This document shows positions 1-9,376 of a stretch of DNA of 64,000 nucleotides, piece by piece. The translations under genes and the position numbers were made by a program. The notes under the pieces are model-generated. The model saw nothing but the letters and a program-made list of their open reading frames with translations, did no database searches and was not told the DNA's origin. Within the stretch, counting starts at the first letter, position 1. Every line of letters begins with the position of its first letter. Origin of the DNA: Microvirga makkahensis (lineage in GTDB: Bacteria > Pseudomonadota > Alphaproteobacteria > Rhizobiales > Beijerinckiaceae); the NCBI RefSeq assembly GCF_009830105.1, contig NZ_WURB01000003.1, positions 344,772-408,771 on the forward strand, in the 5' to 3' direction.

Positions 1-2033
1 TTGTCGACCACCTTCTGCACCACCTCCTTCGGCAGGTGACCGAAGGAGATGACCGCATCGAGCCGGTTGCGGAACTCCGGCGTGAACAGCTTATTGATCG
101 CCTCCGTATCCTCTCCCTCACGCTTGGTGCGCGTGAAGCCGTAGGCCGGGCGGGCCATGTCGGCAGCTCCCGCATTCGTGGTCATGATGATGATCACGTT
201 ACGGAAGTCGACCTGCTTGCCGTTGTGATCCGTAAGCTTCCCGTGGTCCATGACCTGGAGCAGGATGTTGAACAGGTCGGGATGCGCCTTCTCGATCTCG
301 TCGAGGAGAAGCACGCAATGGGGATGCTGATCGACGCCGTCAGTCAGGAGTCCGCCCTGGTCGAAGCCTACATATCCTGGAGGCGCGCCGATCAGGCGGC
401 TCACCGTGTGGCGCTCCATGTACTCCGACATGTCGAAGCGCAGGAGCTCGACGCCGAGCGAAGTCGCGAGCTGCTTGGCCACCTCGGTCTTGCCGACACC
501 GGTCGGACCGGCGAATAGGTAAGACCCGATCGGCTTTTCCGGATCGCGCAGGCCCGCGCGAGCCAGCTTGATGGCGGACGATAGGGCCTCGATGGCCTTG
601 TCCTGGCCGTACACCACGCGCTTCAGGGTGTCCTGCAGATGTTCCAGCACCTCCGCATCGTCCTTCGACACTGTCTTAGGCGGTATGCGAGCCATAGTGG
701 CGATGGTGGCCTCGATCTCCTTGATCCCGATGGTCTTCTTGCGACGGCCCTCGGGCACGAGCATCTGAGACGCGCCGGTCTCGTCAATCACGTCGATCGC
801 CTTGTCCGGCAGCTTCCGGTCGTTGATGTAGCGGGCCGACAGCTCCACCGCCGCCTTGATGGCATCGTTGGTGTACTTGAGCTTGTGGAAGTCCTCGAAA
901 TAGGGCTTCAGGCCCTTCACGATCTCGATGGCGTCCGGCAGCGACGGCTCGTTGACATCGATCTTCTGGAAGCGGCGGACGAGGGCACGGTCCTTCTCGA
1001 AATACTGGCGGTATTCCTTGTAGGTCGTGGACCCGATGCAGCGCAGAGTGCCCTGGGCAAGAGCAGGCTTGAGCAGGTTCGACGCGTCCATGGCGCCGCC
1101 CGAGGTGGCGCCCGCGCCGATGACCGTATGGATCTCGTCGATGAACATGATCGCGTTCGGGTGCTGCTCGATCTCCTTCATCACCTGCTTCAGGCGCTCC
1201 TCGAAGTCACCGCGATAGCGGGTGCCCGCAAGCAGCGTGCCCATGTCGAGAGCGAAGACCGTGGCGCCTTTGAGAACTTCCGGCACTTCCCCCTGGACGA
1301 TTTTGCGGGCAAGTCCTTCCGCGATGGCGGTCTTGCCGACTCCGGGATCACCGACGAGGAGCGGATTGTTCTTCTGGCGGCGGCAGAGGACCTGGATCGT
1401 ACGCTGCACCTCGGCCTCGCGGCCGATGAGCGGATCGATCTTTCCATCCTTCGCCTTCTTGTTCAGGTTCACACAGTAAGATTCGAGGGCATCGCCCTTC
1501 TTCTTACCCCGTGCGTCTGACTCGTCCTGGGTCGGGCGCTCGTTGGACGATTCCTCTTCCGCGCCGCGCGGCGAGCGGCTCTCGGAGAGACCGGGGCGCT
1601 TGGCGATGCCGTGGCTGATGTAGTTCACGGCGTCGTAGCGGGTCATGTCCTGCTCCTGCAGGAAGTAGGCGGCATGGCTCTCGCGCTCGGCAAAGATCGC
1701 CACGAGCACGTTCGCACCAGTCACCTCGTCACGGCCCGAGGACTGGACATGGATCACCGCCCGCTGAATCACGCGCTGGAAGCCGGCCGTCGGCTTGGAG
1801 TCCTGGCGTCCATCAGCCACGAGGTTGGCGAGCTCGCTGTCGACGTAATCGACCAGGTTCCGGCGAAGGACTTCTAGATCGACATTGCAGGCCCGCATGA
1901 CGGCGGCCGCGTCCTGGTCGTCGATCAATGCAAGGAGAAGGTGTTCGAGGGTTGCATATTCGTGTCGGCGCTCGCCCGCGAGAGCGAGGGCTCGGTGAAG
2001 GGCTTGTTCCAGACTGCGAGAAAAGCTCGGCAA
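1..2033 (-). CDS. clpA: ATP-dependent Clp protease ATP-binding subunit ClpA (3' end outside window)
   Basis: This is the AAA+ unfoldase that feeds substrates, including N-end-rule proteins delivered by ClpS, into ClpP. The reverse-strand translation shows the N-terminal Clp repeat domain, a first AAA module with Walker A GDPGVGKT and a second with GPTGVGKT. The reading frame runs off the left edge, so the C-terminus is missing. I chose the TTG at 2033 because it gives the family start [16 protein letters not shown] and has an AAAGGAC ribosome-binding site just upstream. It lies about 30 bp downstream of clpS on the same strand, the usual clpS-clpA operon. The identity is secure; the start codon is less so. 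Confidence 0.93.
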   Translation of the reverse strand, partial: MPSFSRSLEQALHRALALAGERRHEYATLEHLLLALIDDQDAAAVMRACNVDLEVLRRNLVDYVDSELANLVADGRQDSKPTAGFQRVIQRAVIHVQSSGRDEVTGANVLVAIFAERESHAAYFLQEQDMTRYDAVNYISHGIAKRPGLSESRSPRGAEEESSNERPTQDESDARGKKKGDALESYCVNLNKKAKDGKIDPLIGREAEVQRTIQVLCRRQKNNPLLVGDPGVGKTAIAEGLARKIVQGEVPEVLKGATVFALDMGTLLAGTRYRGDFEERLKQVMKEIEQHPNAIMFIDEIHTVIGAGATSGGAMDASNLLKPALAQGTLRCIGSTTYKEYRQYFEKDRALVRRFQKIDVNEPSLPDAIEIVKGLKPYFEDFHKLKYTNDAIKAAVELSARYINDRKLPDKAIDVIDETGASQMLVPEGRRKKTIGIKEIEATIATMARIPPKTVSKDDAEVLEHLQDTLKRVVYGQDKAIEALSSAIKLARAGLRDPEKPIGSYLFAGPTGVGKTEVAKQLATSLGVELLRFDMSEYMERHTVSRLIGAPPGYVGFDQGGLLTDGVDQHPHCVLLLDEIEKAHPDLFNILLQVMDHGKLTDHNGKQVDFRNVIIIMTTNAGAADMARPAYGFTRTKREGEDTEAINKLFTPEFRNRLDAVISFGHLPKEVVQKVVD

Positions 2034-2062
2034 CGGCTTGTCCTTTATGAGACGGGTCTCGG

Positions 2063-2455
2063 CTAATTCTTTTCCATCACGCATTGCAGAGGGTGCTGGT
2101 GCTTTCGGGCGAAATCCATCACCTGGGTCACCTTGGTCTCCGCAACCTCGTAGGTAAAAACTCCACACTCCCCGACGCCGTTCTGGTGAACGTGAAGCAT
2201 GATCCGGGTCGCATCCTCTCGGTTCTTATTGAAGAAACGCTCCAGCACGTGCACCACGAACTCCATCGGGGTATAATCATCGTTCAGAAGGAGAACGCGG
2301 TAAAGGTTCGGCCGTTTCGTGCGCGGTTTGACTTTCGTGACGATGGCGGTGTTCGAGCGGCCATCATCGTCGCCGCCAGGGGGCTGTGACCCGCCGGCAG
2401 CGGAGAGTGGGAACCGCTTCGTCCGGATCAGAGTGTCCTGAGCTAACCGCAGCAT
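2063..2455 (-). CDS. clpS: ATP-dependent Clp protease adaptor ClpS
   Basis: ClpS is a small adaptor that recognises N-degron substrates and hands them to ClpA. The core is clear: the Asn-Asp-Asp segment in [17 protein letters not shown], then VLERFF and the conserved end of the fold around HPLQC. The ATG at 2455 gives about 130 residues. An in-frame GTG at 2497 would add 14 residues, and neither has a strong ribosome-binding site. The gene is directly followed by clpA, so it is probably its co-transcribed partner. Confidence 0.92.
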   Translation of the reverse strand: MLRLAQDTLIRTKRFPLSAAGGSQPPGGDDDGRSNTAIVTKVKPRTKRPNLYRVLLLNDDYTPMEFVVHVLERFFNKNREDATRIMLHVHQNGVGECGVFTYEVAETKVTQVMDFARKHQHPLQCVMEKN

Positions 2456-2658
2456 GATTATTCGACCGACCCCTTGCTTTTGCCCCCTGCCCTGCACCTT
2501 GCGTTTCCGCTCGTCCGCAGCGCCTGAGTCAAATGTATAGTCGCTCCATCCGGTTCGCTAGATCAACCAGATGGGAGCCCGGTGCGGCGTTGGAAAGCGC
2601 GACATCTTCTCACTCCCCGGTAGGGCGGCTCAAGGCTGGCGCGAGCCCGCAAACGCGA

Positions 2659-2684
2659 AACGCCCGGCGTGGCGACCGGGCGTT
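2659..2684 (-). terminator. Hairpin downstream of the phasin gene
   Basis: AACGCCCGG and CCGGGCGTT form a perfect 9-bp stem with an 8-nt loop, placed 35 bp past the phasin stop codon. There is no long T-run, so it may act as an mRNA-stabilising 3' end as much as a terminator. Confidence 0.6.
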
Positions 2685-2718
2685 CCATTCGAAACCGACG
2701 AGACGATGGCGTCTTGTG

Positions 2719-3054
2719 TCAGGCCTTCATGGCCTTGGAGAGGAGGCCTTCGAAGGGCTTGAAGGTATCCGTAGCGAGCGCGGTGTAGAGCGCGCCGAGC
2801 TTCCCCGACTGGCCGATGAAGCTCTCGTAGGCGCCCTTCACGTAGGCCGACTGCACCTCGACAGCCTTCTCGAGGCTCTGAGCGCCGGCCAATTTCTCGA
2901 GCGCATCCGAGTTGTGCTCGAAGGACTTGCGGGCGAACTCGGCGGTTTCGTTGACGATCGCCTGGGCGTTACTGGAGAAGGCACCCGCCGCCTTGAGGGC
3001 AGCTTCCATGTTCTCCTGGCCAAGCTTTTGCAGGTTTGCAAACGGCTGAAGCAT
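2719..3054 (-). CDS. Phasin family protein
   Basis: Phasins coat polyhydroxyalkanoate granules and control their size and number. The 111-residue product is almost entirely amphipathic helix with no cysteine, and shows the phasin pattern: ANLQKLGQENMEAALKA at the start, then the NETAEFARKSF and EKLAGAQSLEKAVEVQSAYVK blocks. A GAGG ribosome-binding site lies 5 nt before the ATG. It stands alone, divergent from the D-Ala-D-Ala carboxypeptidase gene. The upstream promoter is overlaid by TGC-rich palindromes that resemble PhaR operators, which supports a PHA role. Some short phasins are not granule-bound, so exact function is inferred. Confidence 0.88.
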   Translation of the reverse strand: MLQPFANLQKLGQENMEAALKAAGAFSSNAQAIVNETAEFARKSFEHNSDALEKLAGAQSLEKAVEVQSAYVKGAYESFIGQSGKLGALYTALATDTFKPFEGLLSKAMKA

Positions 3055-3115
3055 TGTTAACCTCGACAGTTAGGCGTTTAATGGCGGCAAGTGCCGGTAA
3101 CGATTGACGGAAGCC

Positions 3116-3143
3116 ATTATGTGCACTGCACAAATCATGTCAA
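3116..3143 (-). promoter_or_regulatory. Sigma-70-like promoter of the phasin gene
   Basis: On the minus strand a perfect TTGACA (3143-3138) is followed after 16 nt by CATAAT (3121-3116), five of six matches to the -10 consensus. It lies about 60 bp before the phasin start codon. A TGTGC-N3-GCACA palindrome occupies the spacer, so a bound regulator would block RNA polymerase. Confidence 0.7.
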
Positions 3144-3164
3144 GTTTTATTGTGCAGCGCACAA
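3120..3164. promoter_or_regulatory. Pair of TGC-rich palindromes, probable PhaR operator
   Basis: TGTGC-ACT-GCACA (3120-3132) and TTGTGC-AGC-GCACAA (3150-3164) are two perfect palindromes whose centres are 31 bp apart, about three helical turns. PhaR repressors of alphaproteobacterial phasin genes are known to bind TGC-rich inverted repeats. Binding of PhaR here is inferred. Confidence 0.65.
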
Positions 3165-3309
3165 ATATATGTACGCTCGCCCCTTTCCCTGTTAACGCCC
3201 TCGTAACCCCACCCTCGTACGGTCGGACGATGTGTTGCGCCGGCCACATTCTCTGTTTGGAGAACCGGTCGCGGAGGCCCAAAACCCAACTCAATAGGGA
3301 TTTTTCAGC

Positions 3310-4827
3310 ATGACTTCGGTTTGGGTAGGACGCCGAACTGCTTGGACGTTTATTGGTATTATCACTTCTGTCGCCATTGCGTTCTCCGCTCCTGCTGAAG
3401 CGGCGCGCCGCAAGGCTTCCTCGAGAGGAGGCTATAACCCCCCTGCCGCATCCATCGTGGTGGACGCGAAAACCGGCAAGATCCTGCAGGGTGAGAACAT
3501 CGACGCGCCACGCATTCCGGCCTCGATCACGAAAGTGATGAGCCTTTATCTGCTGTTCGAGCAGCTCGAACAGGGGCGCATCACCACGAACACCCCCCTC
3601 ACCGTCTCCGAGTACGCCGCGAGCCAGCCCCCGACCAAGCTTGGCCTGCGTCCCGGCTCCACCATCGAGGTGGAAGATGCGATCAAGGCCATGGTGACCC
3701 TCTCCGCCAACGACGTCTCGGTCGTGGTGGCCGAGAACATCGCCGGCTCCGAAGATGCTTTCGCGCGCATGATGACGCGCAAGGCGAAGGAGCTCGGCAT
3801 GAGTTCCACGGAATTCTACAATCCCCACGGCCTGCCGCATTCCCCGCCGAACATCACGACGGCACGCGACCTCTCCATTCTCGGCCGCGCGATCCAGGAT
3901 CGCTTCCCGAGATACTTCGCCTATTTCGATACACGCTCCTTCCAGTTCGGCAAGCGCACGATCCGCGGCCACAACCGTCTTCTGGGCAAGGTCAACGGCG
4001 TCGACGGCATCAAGACCGGCTACACCCGCCTTTCCGGCTTCAATCTGCTCACTTCGGTCAACACGGGGAGCCGCAGCCTCGTGGCCGTGGTCCTCGGCGG
4101 CCGCTCCGCCGCTGCGCGCGACAAGAAAATGGCGAGCCTCATCGACAGCTACCTGCCTCGCGCCTATGCCGGTGCCCGTATCGCGCCGCCGGTGGTCGAG
4201 CGTGGCGCTCAGACGACCCAGATCGCCTCGGCCGCGCCGGAGGCCACCATTGCGCCTGCTGCTCCGCCGACCATCCCTGTCCCCGAGCGCAAGCCCCTCG
4301 ACCTGAACAGCCTGCGTCCGGTCGTTGCTTCCGCAACGGGTGCAAGCAGCACCACGACTCCATCCTCGACTGCCTCCGTCCGCTGGCAGAAGGGTGCCGA
4401 GCCCCTTCCGCTGAACGCTCAGGCCTATGCTGCTCTTCCGGCCCAGCCCCCGAAGATATCCGCCTCGCAGAGAGCCGCCCTGCAGGCGAAGATCGAGGCC
4501 AAGACGCCTGCCTCGGAGAAGACGCAACCGACAAAGGTCGCGTCCCTGAACGCCGAGGTTCCCGAGGTTAAGAAAACGGTCAGCGGCTGGGTGATCCAGC
4601 TCGGAGCGACCGATGACGAGAGCAAGGCGAAGGATATTCTGGACTCCGCCCGCGGCCGCTTCGGCAAGCTGCTCGGCAAGGCTTCTCCCTATACGGAGAA
4701 GGTGGTCTCGAATGGCAGCACCCTCTACCGCGCCCGCTTCTCGGGTTTTAAGGAATCCGGCGATGCGGAGAAGGCCTGCAAGGCGCTGAAGAAGGGTGGT
4801 GTAGCCTGCTTCGCTTCTCGCGGCTGA
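3310..4827 (+). CDS. D-alanyl-D-alanine carboxypeptidase (S11 family) with C-terminal SPOR domain
   Basis: A periplasmic penicillin-binding protein that trims the terminal D-alanine from peptidoglycan peptides. A signal peptide (about residues 1-32) is followed by the S11 catalytic domain with Ser72-Ile-Thr-Lys75, Ser132-Ala-Asn134 and Lys235-Thr-Gly237. A low-complexity Ala/Pro-rich linker (about 300-415) leads to a C-terminal SPOR domain (about 425-505) that should bind denuded glycan strands at the septum. The ATG is preceded by an AGGGA motif. The gene is monocistronic, divergent from the phasin and convergent with the J-domain gene. Confidence 0.93.
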   Translation: MTSVWVGRRTAWTFIGIITSVAIAFSAPAEAARRKASSRGGYNPPAASIVVDAKTGKILQGENIDAPRIPASITKVMSLYLLFEQLEQGRITTNTPLTVSEYAASQPPTKLGLRPGSTIEVEDAIKAMVTLSANDVSVVVAENIAGSEDAFARMMTRKAKELGMSSTEFYNPHGLPHSPPNITTARDLSILGRAIQDRFPRYFAYFDTRSFQFGKRTIRGHNRLLGKVNGVDGIKTGYTRLSGFNLLTSVNTGSRSLVAVVLGGRSAAARDKKMASLIDSYLPRAYAGARIAPPVVERGAQTTQIASAAPEATIAPAAPPTIPVPERKPLDLNSLRPVVASATGASSTTTPSSTASVRWQKGAEPLPLNAQAYAALPAQPPKISASQRAALQAKIEAKTPASEKTQPTKVASLNAEVPEVKKTVSGWVIQLGATDDESKAKDILDSARGRFGKLLGKASPYTEKVVSNGSTLYRARFSGFKESGDAEKACKALKKGGVACFASRG

Positions 4828-4921
4828 CGAAGTATTAATCTCTCGTCTCTTTAATCATCGGCGACGGTGCGCAGTATCCGCTCCGTCGCAGCTCATCATA
4901 ACCGGAATCGCGCGTGGAGTA

Positions 4922-5632
4922 TCAGCGATGTCGGCTCATCAGGACTTCTCTCGCCTGATTCACGCGAGCAGCGAGATACGCTGTCCCTCCCTGGTCGGGA
5001 TGCAGTTTCTTGATCAGCGTGCGATGCGCATGTCTGATCTCGTCGAGGCTCGCTCCAGGCTGAAGCCCCAGGATCTGGTAGGCTTCATCTTTCGTCATTA
5101 CGCCCGTCTGCGAATGAGTGCGCGTCCGCGTGTCTCGATCTCCCTGAGCGTCTTCACGCCAGCCGGCAAACCGGCGATCAAGATAAGCCTCTAGAAGAGA
5201 CACGCCTTCGGGATCGAGGGCGCTGCATTCGTCATAGAGGCGGCGCAGGCTCTCGGGCCCCAGGCTCGACAGGCGCCGTCCAGCGAGAGCACCAGCGAGA
5301 ACATTGCCCTCCACTCCCCCTGTAGCGTGGTCGATTTCCATCTCGATCATCGCGGAGCGGATCCGCGAAAAGCGGCCGGACGCCTTCTGAAAACGGCCAA
5401 AGAGACCCGGCAGCGGCAATCCGCCCCAGCCGAGCATCCAGGCGCCGAGGCCGCCAAGGAGGACGGCTGAGGCAAAATGCCCCTTCGCGCCGATCACCAC
5501 GGCCGCGCCCAGCGCAGTAATTCCCGCGACGACCTTTGCGGCCTTGGTCACCGCTGCCGCGTCGGAGCGGGCGAAAATCTTGAGCAGCCACCACACGAGG
5601 GCGACGACGGCAATTCCATAAAGCAGCATCAT
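4922..5632 (-). CDS. Membrane-anchored J-domain (DnaJ-like) protein
   Basis: A co-chaperone-type protein. Two hydrophobic segments near the N-terminus (starting MMLLYGIAVVALVWWLL, then a second around VVAGITALGAAVVIGA) anchor it, and a J-domain fills the last about 60 residues with the HPD tripeptide in LIKKLHPDQGG. This order, membrane segments first and J-domain last, resembles Tim14-like proteins found in many alphaproteobacteria. The ATG at 5632 follows a GGGTGGGA ribosome-binding site. An upstream in-frame codon at 5686 would add 18 polar residues and looks less likely. The DnaK-type partner is inferred from the HPD motif. Confidence 0.85.
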   Translation of the reverse strand: MMLLYGIAVVALVWWLLKIFARSDAAAVTKAAKVVAGITALGAAVVIGAKGHFASAVLLGGLGAWMLGWGGLPLPGLFGRFQKASGRFSRIRSAMIEMEIDHATGGVEGNVLAGALAGRRLSSLGPESLRRLYDECSALDPEGVSLLEAYLDRRFAGWREDAQGDRDTRTRTHSQTGVMTKDEAYQILGLQPGASLDEIRHAHRTLIKKLHPDQGGTAYLAARVNQAREVLMSRHR

Positions 5633-5700
5633 GTGTTCATTCCCACCCAAGATGTGGGCTGCCTTGAGGCGCTTGTAAATCGACAAGTCCTCTTTCGCAC

Positions 5701-5734
5701 GAAAGCCGGCCCCTCTTTCGAGGGGCCGGCTTTC
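5701..5734 (-). terminator. Strong intrinsic hairpin
   Basis: GAAAGCCGGCCCCT pairs perfectly with AGGGGCCGGCTTTC (14 bp, 6-nt loop). It sits between the gene ending at 5874 and the J-domain gene, and is best read as the terminator of the 5874-6230 gene, although the symmetric stem could work in both directions. Confidence 0.75.
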
Positions 5735-5873
5735 TCATCCGCTTCAAAATCCCGTGCGGCGCGTCTTGGCGCATCGTCCGGAGGAGTGCCCGGCTTTGCC
5801 GGATCACCGGAAGGGATGTCCGAGACGCATCGATTCTCTCGCGGAGCCCGAATTGGCTCTCAGGTTCGATGAT

Positions 5874-6230
5874 CTAGTGGAGAAGGCGCCCCACACCCCG
5901 CTGGCTTTCCCGTTCCCAGGCCTGGATCACGACACCGTTGATTCCGGAATCGTGCAGACGGTCGCTCAAATCGATGAAATGGCGCTCGGTGGCTTCCACA
6001 TCGATTTCAATCTGCTCGTCCTCGACCTGCTCGAGTTCACAGGCGGCATAGCGCTCGTAGGCGGCCGACATCTCCGCATATGCGAACGCCACCGGCAGAG
6101 TGCGGAAGATCGTGGAAAAATCGTCGTCCAGCTCCCCGGTCATCAGATCGCGCATCTGGACGAGATAGCCGTCCTCGTGCTCACACACTTCGTAACGCCA
6201 GTGCCGGCCTTCGGATGCAGACAGGAGCAT
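5874..6230 (-). CDS. Conserved hypothetical acidic protein
   Basis: I do not recognise a named domain. The product of about 118 residues is acidic with no signal peptide or membrane segment. It begins with a short beta-rich stretch (RHWRYEVCEHEDGYLVQ) and continues as probable helix rich in Glu, ending with ERESQRGVGRL. The ATG at 6230 has a good GGAGG ribosome-binding site 5 nt upstream; a GTG at 6242 is possible. It stands alone ahead of a strong terminator, which supports a real cytoplasmic gene of unknown role. Confidence 0.65.
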   Translation of the reverse strand: MLLSASEGRHWRYEVCEHEDGYLVQMRDLMTGELDDDFSTIFRTLPVAFAYAEMSAAYERYAACELEQVEDEQIEIDVEATERHFIDLSDRLHDSGINGVVIQAWERESQRGVGRLLH

Positions 6231-6310
6231 CGGAACCTCCACTCAACTGAACTGCAAGGCCAATGCGAATCCGGGCAGCGGGGTTCCAGGATGATCCCCT
6301 GCAAAAAAGT

Positions 6311-6562
6311 CTAACGGCTCCAACCCGTTTCGACGCGGACGCGCCCTCCGATACGAACCGTCGTGCCGTTCCCCAGATCGATGGCGCCCGGCTCGCTCTT
6401 GAGCGCTTCCGCCTTCTGCTGCTTGAGACGGACTACATCCTTGCATGTGGAGGGCACCTGAAGCGGCTGCCCCGGTCTCGGATCGGGAATGCGGCACTGC
6501 TCCGCAAGGGCAGGCCCCACAAGGATGAGCAGAGACGATGCAAGAGCCGCCTGACGCATCAT
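6311..6562 (-). CDS. Small secreted hypothetical protein
   Basis: An 83-residue protein with a clear Sec signal peptide (LASSLLILVGPALA, cleavage near residue 21). The mature part contains two cysteines (in QCRIPD and STCKDVV) that could form one disulfide, a Lys-rich helix, and a C-terminal beta-like stretch with NGTTVRIGGRVRVETG. A GGAGAG ribosome-binding site precedes the ATG pair. The function is unknown. It lies 24 bp after the DUF1489 gene on the same strand and may be co-transcribed. Confidence 0.7.
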   Translation of the reverse strand: MMRQAALASSLLILVGPALAEQCRIPDPRPGQPLQVPSTCKDVVRLKQQKAEALKSEPGAIDLGNGTTVRIGGRVRVETGWSR

Positions 6563-6586
6563 GGATCTCTCCGGAATTCACATATG

Positions 6587-7024
6587 TTACAACAGGCCGA
6601 GCTCGGCCAATTCACGCCGCATATCTTCAGGCATCTTGGCAAGGTCCCCGGCCTTCCCGTCGATGTCCCGCGGGGCATCCTTGGGCGCGAGATAGCGCCA
6701 GCCCTGGAAAGGCCTGTACGGGCGGGGCTCAACAGGGATAACCTTGGGCTCCAGCACCAGCCGGCAGCGCCCGATGCCGTCCGCATCCGTGAAGGGGCGC
6801 ACCTCCAGAAGCCTCTGGCGCGCGGCCACCTGCCCCTTGATAACCCAATAGAGCGAACCGCCATCCAGGAGTTCCTCCACGCGCTTGGGCACCATGCGGG
6901 TGGTGTGCGTCTGCTCGTAGTCACGACCGAGCAGCTGGTGATGGGCGCGGTTCTCCTCGATCCATTCCTCAAGGTCGATGATGGATTCGCAGCCTACGCA
7001 GAGTTTGATCAGGTGAAGAGCCAT
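6587..7024 (-). CDS. DUF1489 family protein
   Basis: The 145-residue product begins with ALHLIKLCVGCESI and contains the helix EEWIEENR and the block TRMVPKRVEELLDGGSLYWVIKG, the hallmark of the alphaproteobacterial DUF1489 family. It has no signal peptide. The biochemical role of the family is unknown to me; the beta-rich central part (ARQRLLEVRPF to CRLVLEPKVIPV) suggests a nucleic-acid or ligand-binding fold only by appearance. It follows the carboxylase gene closely on the same strand (56 bp). Confidence 0.85.
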   Translation of the reverse strand: MALHLIKLCVGCESIIDLEEWIEENRAHHQLLGRDYEQTHTTRMVPKRVEELLDGGSLYWVIKGQVAARQRLLEVRPFTDADGIGRCRLVLEPKVIPVEPRPYRPFQGWRYLAPKDAPRDIDGKAGDLAKMPEDMRRELAELGLL

Positions 7025-7079
7025 GTCAGCGTTGAACCATGCGCGTGACGAACCGAAAATCCCGCGTTCCGCCGCACTC

Positions 7080-9059
7080 CTATTCCTCTTCCGCCCTCAG
7101 CACAATGAGACGCGCGCCCTCGGCCACCTGCGCACCGGGCTCGGCGGCGATCTCCGCGACGTTGCCATCGGACGGTGCGAGGAGCACGTGCTCCATCTTC
7201 ATCGCCTCGACGATGGCGAGCCGCTGCCCCTTCTCGACCTTGTCGCCTGGCTGCACGAACACGGCGACGAGCTTGCCGTGCATTGGCGCCTTCACCGTGC
7301 CGCCCTCGGACATGTGTTCGAGATCGACGTCGAAGGGATCGTAGGGCTGCACGAGCGTCTGCCGTCCCTTACGGAAGATGTAGACCCCGTGAGACGCATC
7401 GACCTCCCGGTCGATCCCCTCGTCGGCCCAGGGATCGCTCTCACCCACGGCCACCGTGCTGACACCTCGATGCCGGGAGCTGAACACCTCGCGCGCCTCG
7501 ACACGCTCGCCGTCCACGCGCAGCGTCATGCCGACGCTGCGCGTTCCGAGCAATTGGAAGCCATCCGGTTGCGACCAAGGAGATGAGGGCTCGTCGCTCT
7601 TCAGATGCTCGGACATCCGCAGGCGGTCGATCTCCCGTGAAATCAAGGCGGCAGCTCCGAACGACGCGGCCACCTCGTCGAGCGGATGCGGCCCGGCGCC
7701 CAGCGCCTCGAGATTACGATCGATGAAGCCCGTATCGAAGCGCCCCGCCCTGAACTCCTCCGCCTCACAGAGCTTCTTCAGGAAAGCCGTGTTCGTTCTC
7801 GGCCCGGCGACGATCGTTTGACCGAGCGCATCGGCGAGCTTCGACAACGCTTCGTCGCGCGTCGCCCCGTGGGCGATCACCTTGGCGATCATCGGGTCGT
7901 AGTAAGGCGTCACCTCGGCTCCGGCCTCGACGCCGGTATCGATACGAATGCCCTCATCTTCCGGGAATTCTAGAGCCCAGAGCCTGCCGGTCGAAGGCAG
8001 AAACTCCTTTTCCGGATCTTCCGCGTAAAGGCGCGCCTCGACTGCGTGGCCGTCGATGGAAAGATCGTCCTGTGTGAACGGCAGCGTCTGGCCAGATGCC
8101 GCACGGAATTGCAGCTCCACGAGATCGAGCCCCGTAATCGCCTCCGTCACCGGGTGCTCCACCTGGAGGCGCGTGTTCATTTCCATGAAATAGAAGCGGT
8201 CGGGGCGAAGGCCCTCGCGCCCGTCGGCGATGAACTCCACCGTTCCTGCGCCCACATAGCCCACGGCCCGCGCTGCTTCGACGGCAGCCCGGCCCATGGC
8301 CTCCCGCATCTCGGGCGTCATGCCAGGAGCGGGCGCCTCCTCGATCACCTTCTGGTGACGGCGCTGGAGGGAGCAATCGCGCTCGAAGAGATGCACCACG
8401 TTGCCGTGCGCGTCGGCGAAGACCTGGATTTCGATATGGCGGGGTGCGAGAACGTACTTCTCCACCAGCACCCGCGGATCGCCGAATGCGCTCGCGGCCT
8501 CCCGCTGTGCGCTCTCCAGAGCGGCATCGAAGTCGGCCGCCTTCTCGACGCGCCTCATCCCCTTGCCGCCACCGCCCGCGACCGCCTTGATGAGAACCGG
8601 ATAACCGATCTCATAGGCTTTCTGACGCAGGAAATCGGGGTCCTGCTTCGAGCCGTGATAGCCCGGCACCACTGGCACACCCGCCTGCTGCACGAGCGCC
8701 TTCGCCGCATCCTTCAGGCCCATGGCCTTGATGGCGGAGGCCGGAGGACCGACGAAGACGATCCCGTTGCGCGCGCAGGTCTCGGCGAATTCGGCGCGCT
8801 CCGACAGGAAGCCGTAGCCGGGATGGATGGAGGCTGCCTTGGCCCGTTTCGCCACCTCGATGATCCTGTCGATTCGAAGATAGCTGTCCCGGGCGGGCGC
8901 GGGACCAATCGGATAGGCCTCGTCGGCCATCTGCACGAAGAGCGCGTTCGCATCCACCTCGGAATAGACCGCGATCGTACGCATCCCCAGCCGTTGGGCG
9001 GTGCGAATGATCCGGCAGGCAATCTCGCCGCGATTGGCGATGAGGACACTCTCGAGCAT
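7080..9059 (-). CDS. mccA: Biotin-dependent acyl-CoA carboxylase alpha subunit, probably methylcrotonyl-CoA carboxylase
   Basis: This subunit carboxylates its own biotin with bicarbonate and ATP, then passes the carboxyl group to a beta subunit acting on an acyl-CoA. Order: biotin carboxylase N-domain (LIANRGEIACRI at the start), ATP-grasp with the Gly-rich AVAGGGGKGM loop and HQKVIEEAPAP, C-domain, linker, and a biotinyl domain with EAMKMEH near the C-terminus. About 659 residues, typical for MccA or PccA. The sequence style (ARNGIVFVGPP, IGPAPARDSY) favours the leucine-degradation enzyme, but no beta subunit is adjacent, so the acyl-CoA is uncertain. The ATG at 9059 is preferred; an ATG at 9065 is possible. 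Confidence 0.85.
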   Translation of the reverse strand: MLESVLIANRGEIACRIIRTAQRLGMRTIAVYSEVDANALFVQMADEAYPIGPAPARDSYLRIDRIIEVAKRAKAASIHPGYGFLSERAEFAETCARNGIVFVGPPASAIKAMGLKDAAKALVQQAGVPVVPGYHGSKQDPDFLRQKAYEIGYPVLIKAVAGGGGKGMRRVEKAADFDAALESAQREAASAFGDPRVLVEKYVLAPRHIEIQVFADAHGNVVHLFERDCSLQRRHQKVIEEAPAPGMTPEMREAMGRAAVEAARAVGYVGAGTVEFIADGREGLRPDRFYFMEMNTRLQVEHPVTEAITGLDLVELQFRAASGQTLPFTQDDLSIDGHAVEARLYAEDPEKEFLPSTGRLWALEFPEDEGIRIDTGVEAGAEVTPYYDPMIAKVIAHGATRDEALSKLADALGQTIVAGPRTNTAFLKKLCEAEEFRAGRFDTGFIDRNLEALGAGPHPLDEVAASFGAAALISREIDRLRMSEHLKSDEPSSPWSQPDGFQLLGTRSVGMTLRVDGERVEAREVFSSRHRGVSTVAVGESDPWADEGIDREVDASHGVYIFRKGRQTLVQPYDPFDVDLEHMSEGGTVKAPMHGKLVAVFVQPGDKVEKGQRLAIVEAMKMEHVLLAPSDGNVAEIAAEPGAQVAEGARLIVLRAEEE

Positions 9060-9376
9060 GGCCATCCCTTCAGATCCGACTTCAGGTTCGGTTTGATCAG
9101 CAGCTAGAGCAAAACCTGTGCCGCTTGTCACCTCCGAAGCTAGGGCTTTCGGCATCCGGTAGGAGACCCGGCGGCTTCCCAAATGCGAAATCCCGCAGGC
9201 AGTGCCAACAAGAGGTGGATCCCTGGACCGAGGCCGTGGCTGACGTAAGGTGAAACGCTTTCGCCCTCCCCATCTGGGCCGGTGCTGTCCCGGATTCCTG
9301 ATCGGGAAAGCACGGCGTTTCACTCAATCGAGATCACCGGCACAAGGCCGGCGATGGCGAGCGCCTGGCAGGATGA
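9060..9376. other. Intergenic region between valS and the carboxylase gene
   Basis: These 317 bases probably hold the carboxylase promoter and 5' leader and the 3' end of the valS transcript. I see only a weak inverted repeat (CCGGC/GCCGG near 9337-9350). No convincing gene is present; in-frame extension of the carboxylase upstream of 9065 gives Arg-rich sequence unlike the family. Confidence 0.5.

Noticed and set aside
3070..4527. A 485-codon open frame on the minus strand opposite the D-Ala-D-Ala carboxypeptidase
   Set aside because: Shadow of a gene with SxxK, SxN and KTG motifs; the translation is Gly/Arg-rich with no domain likeness.
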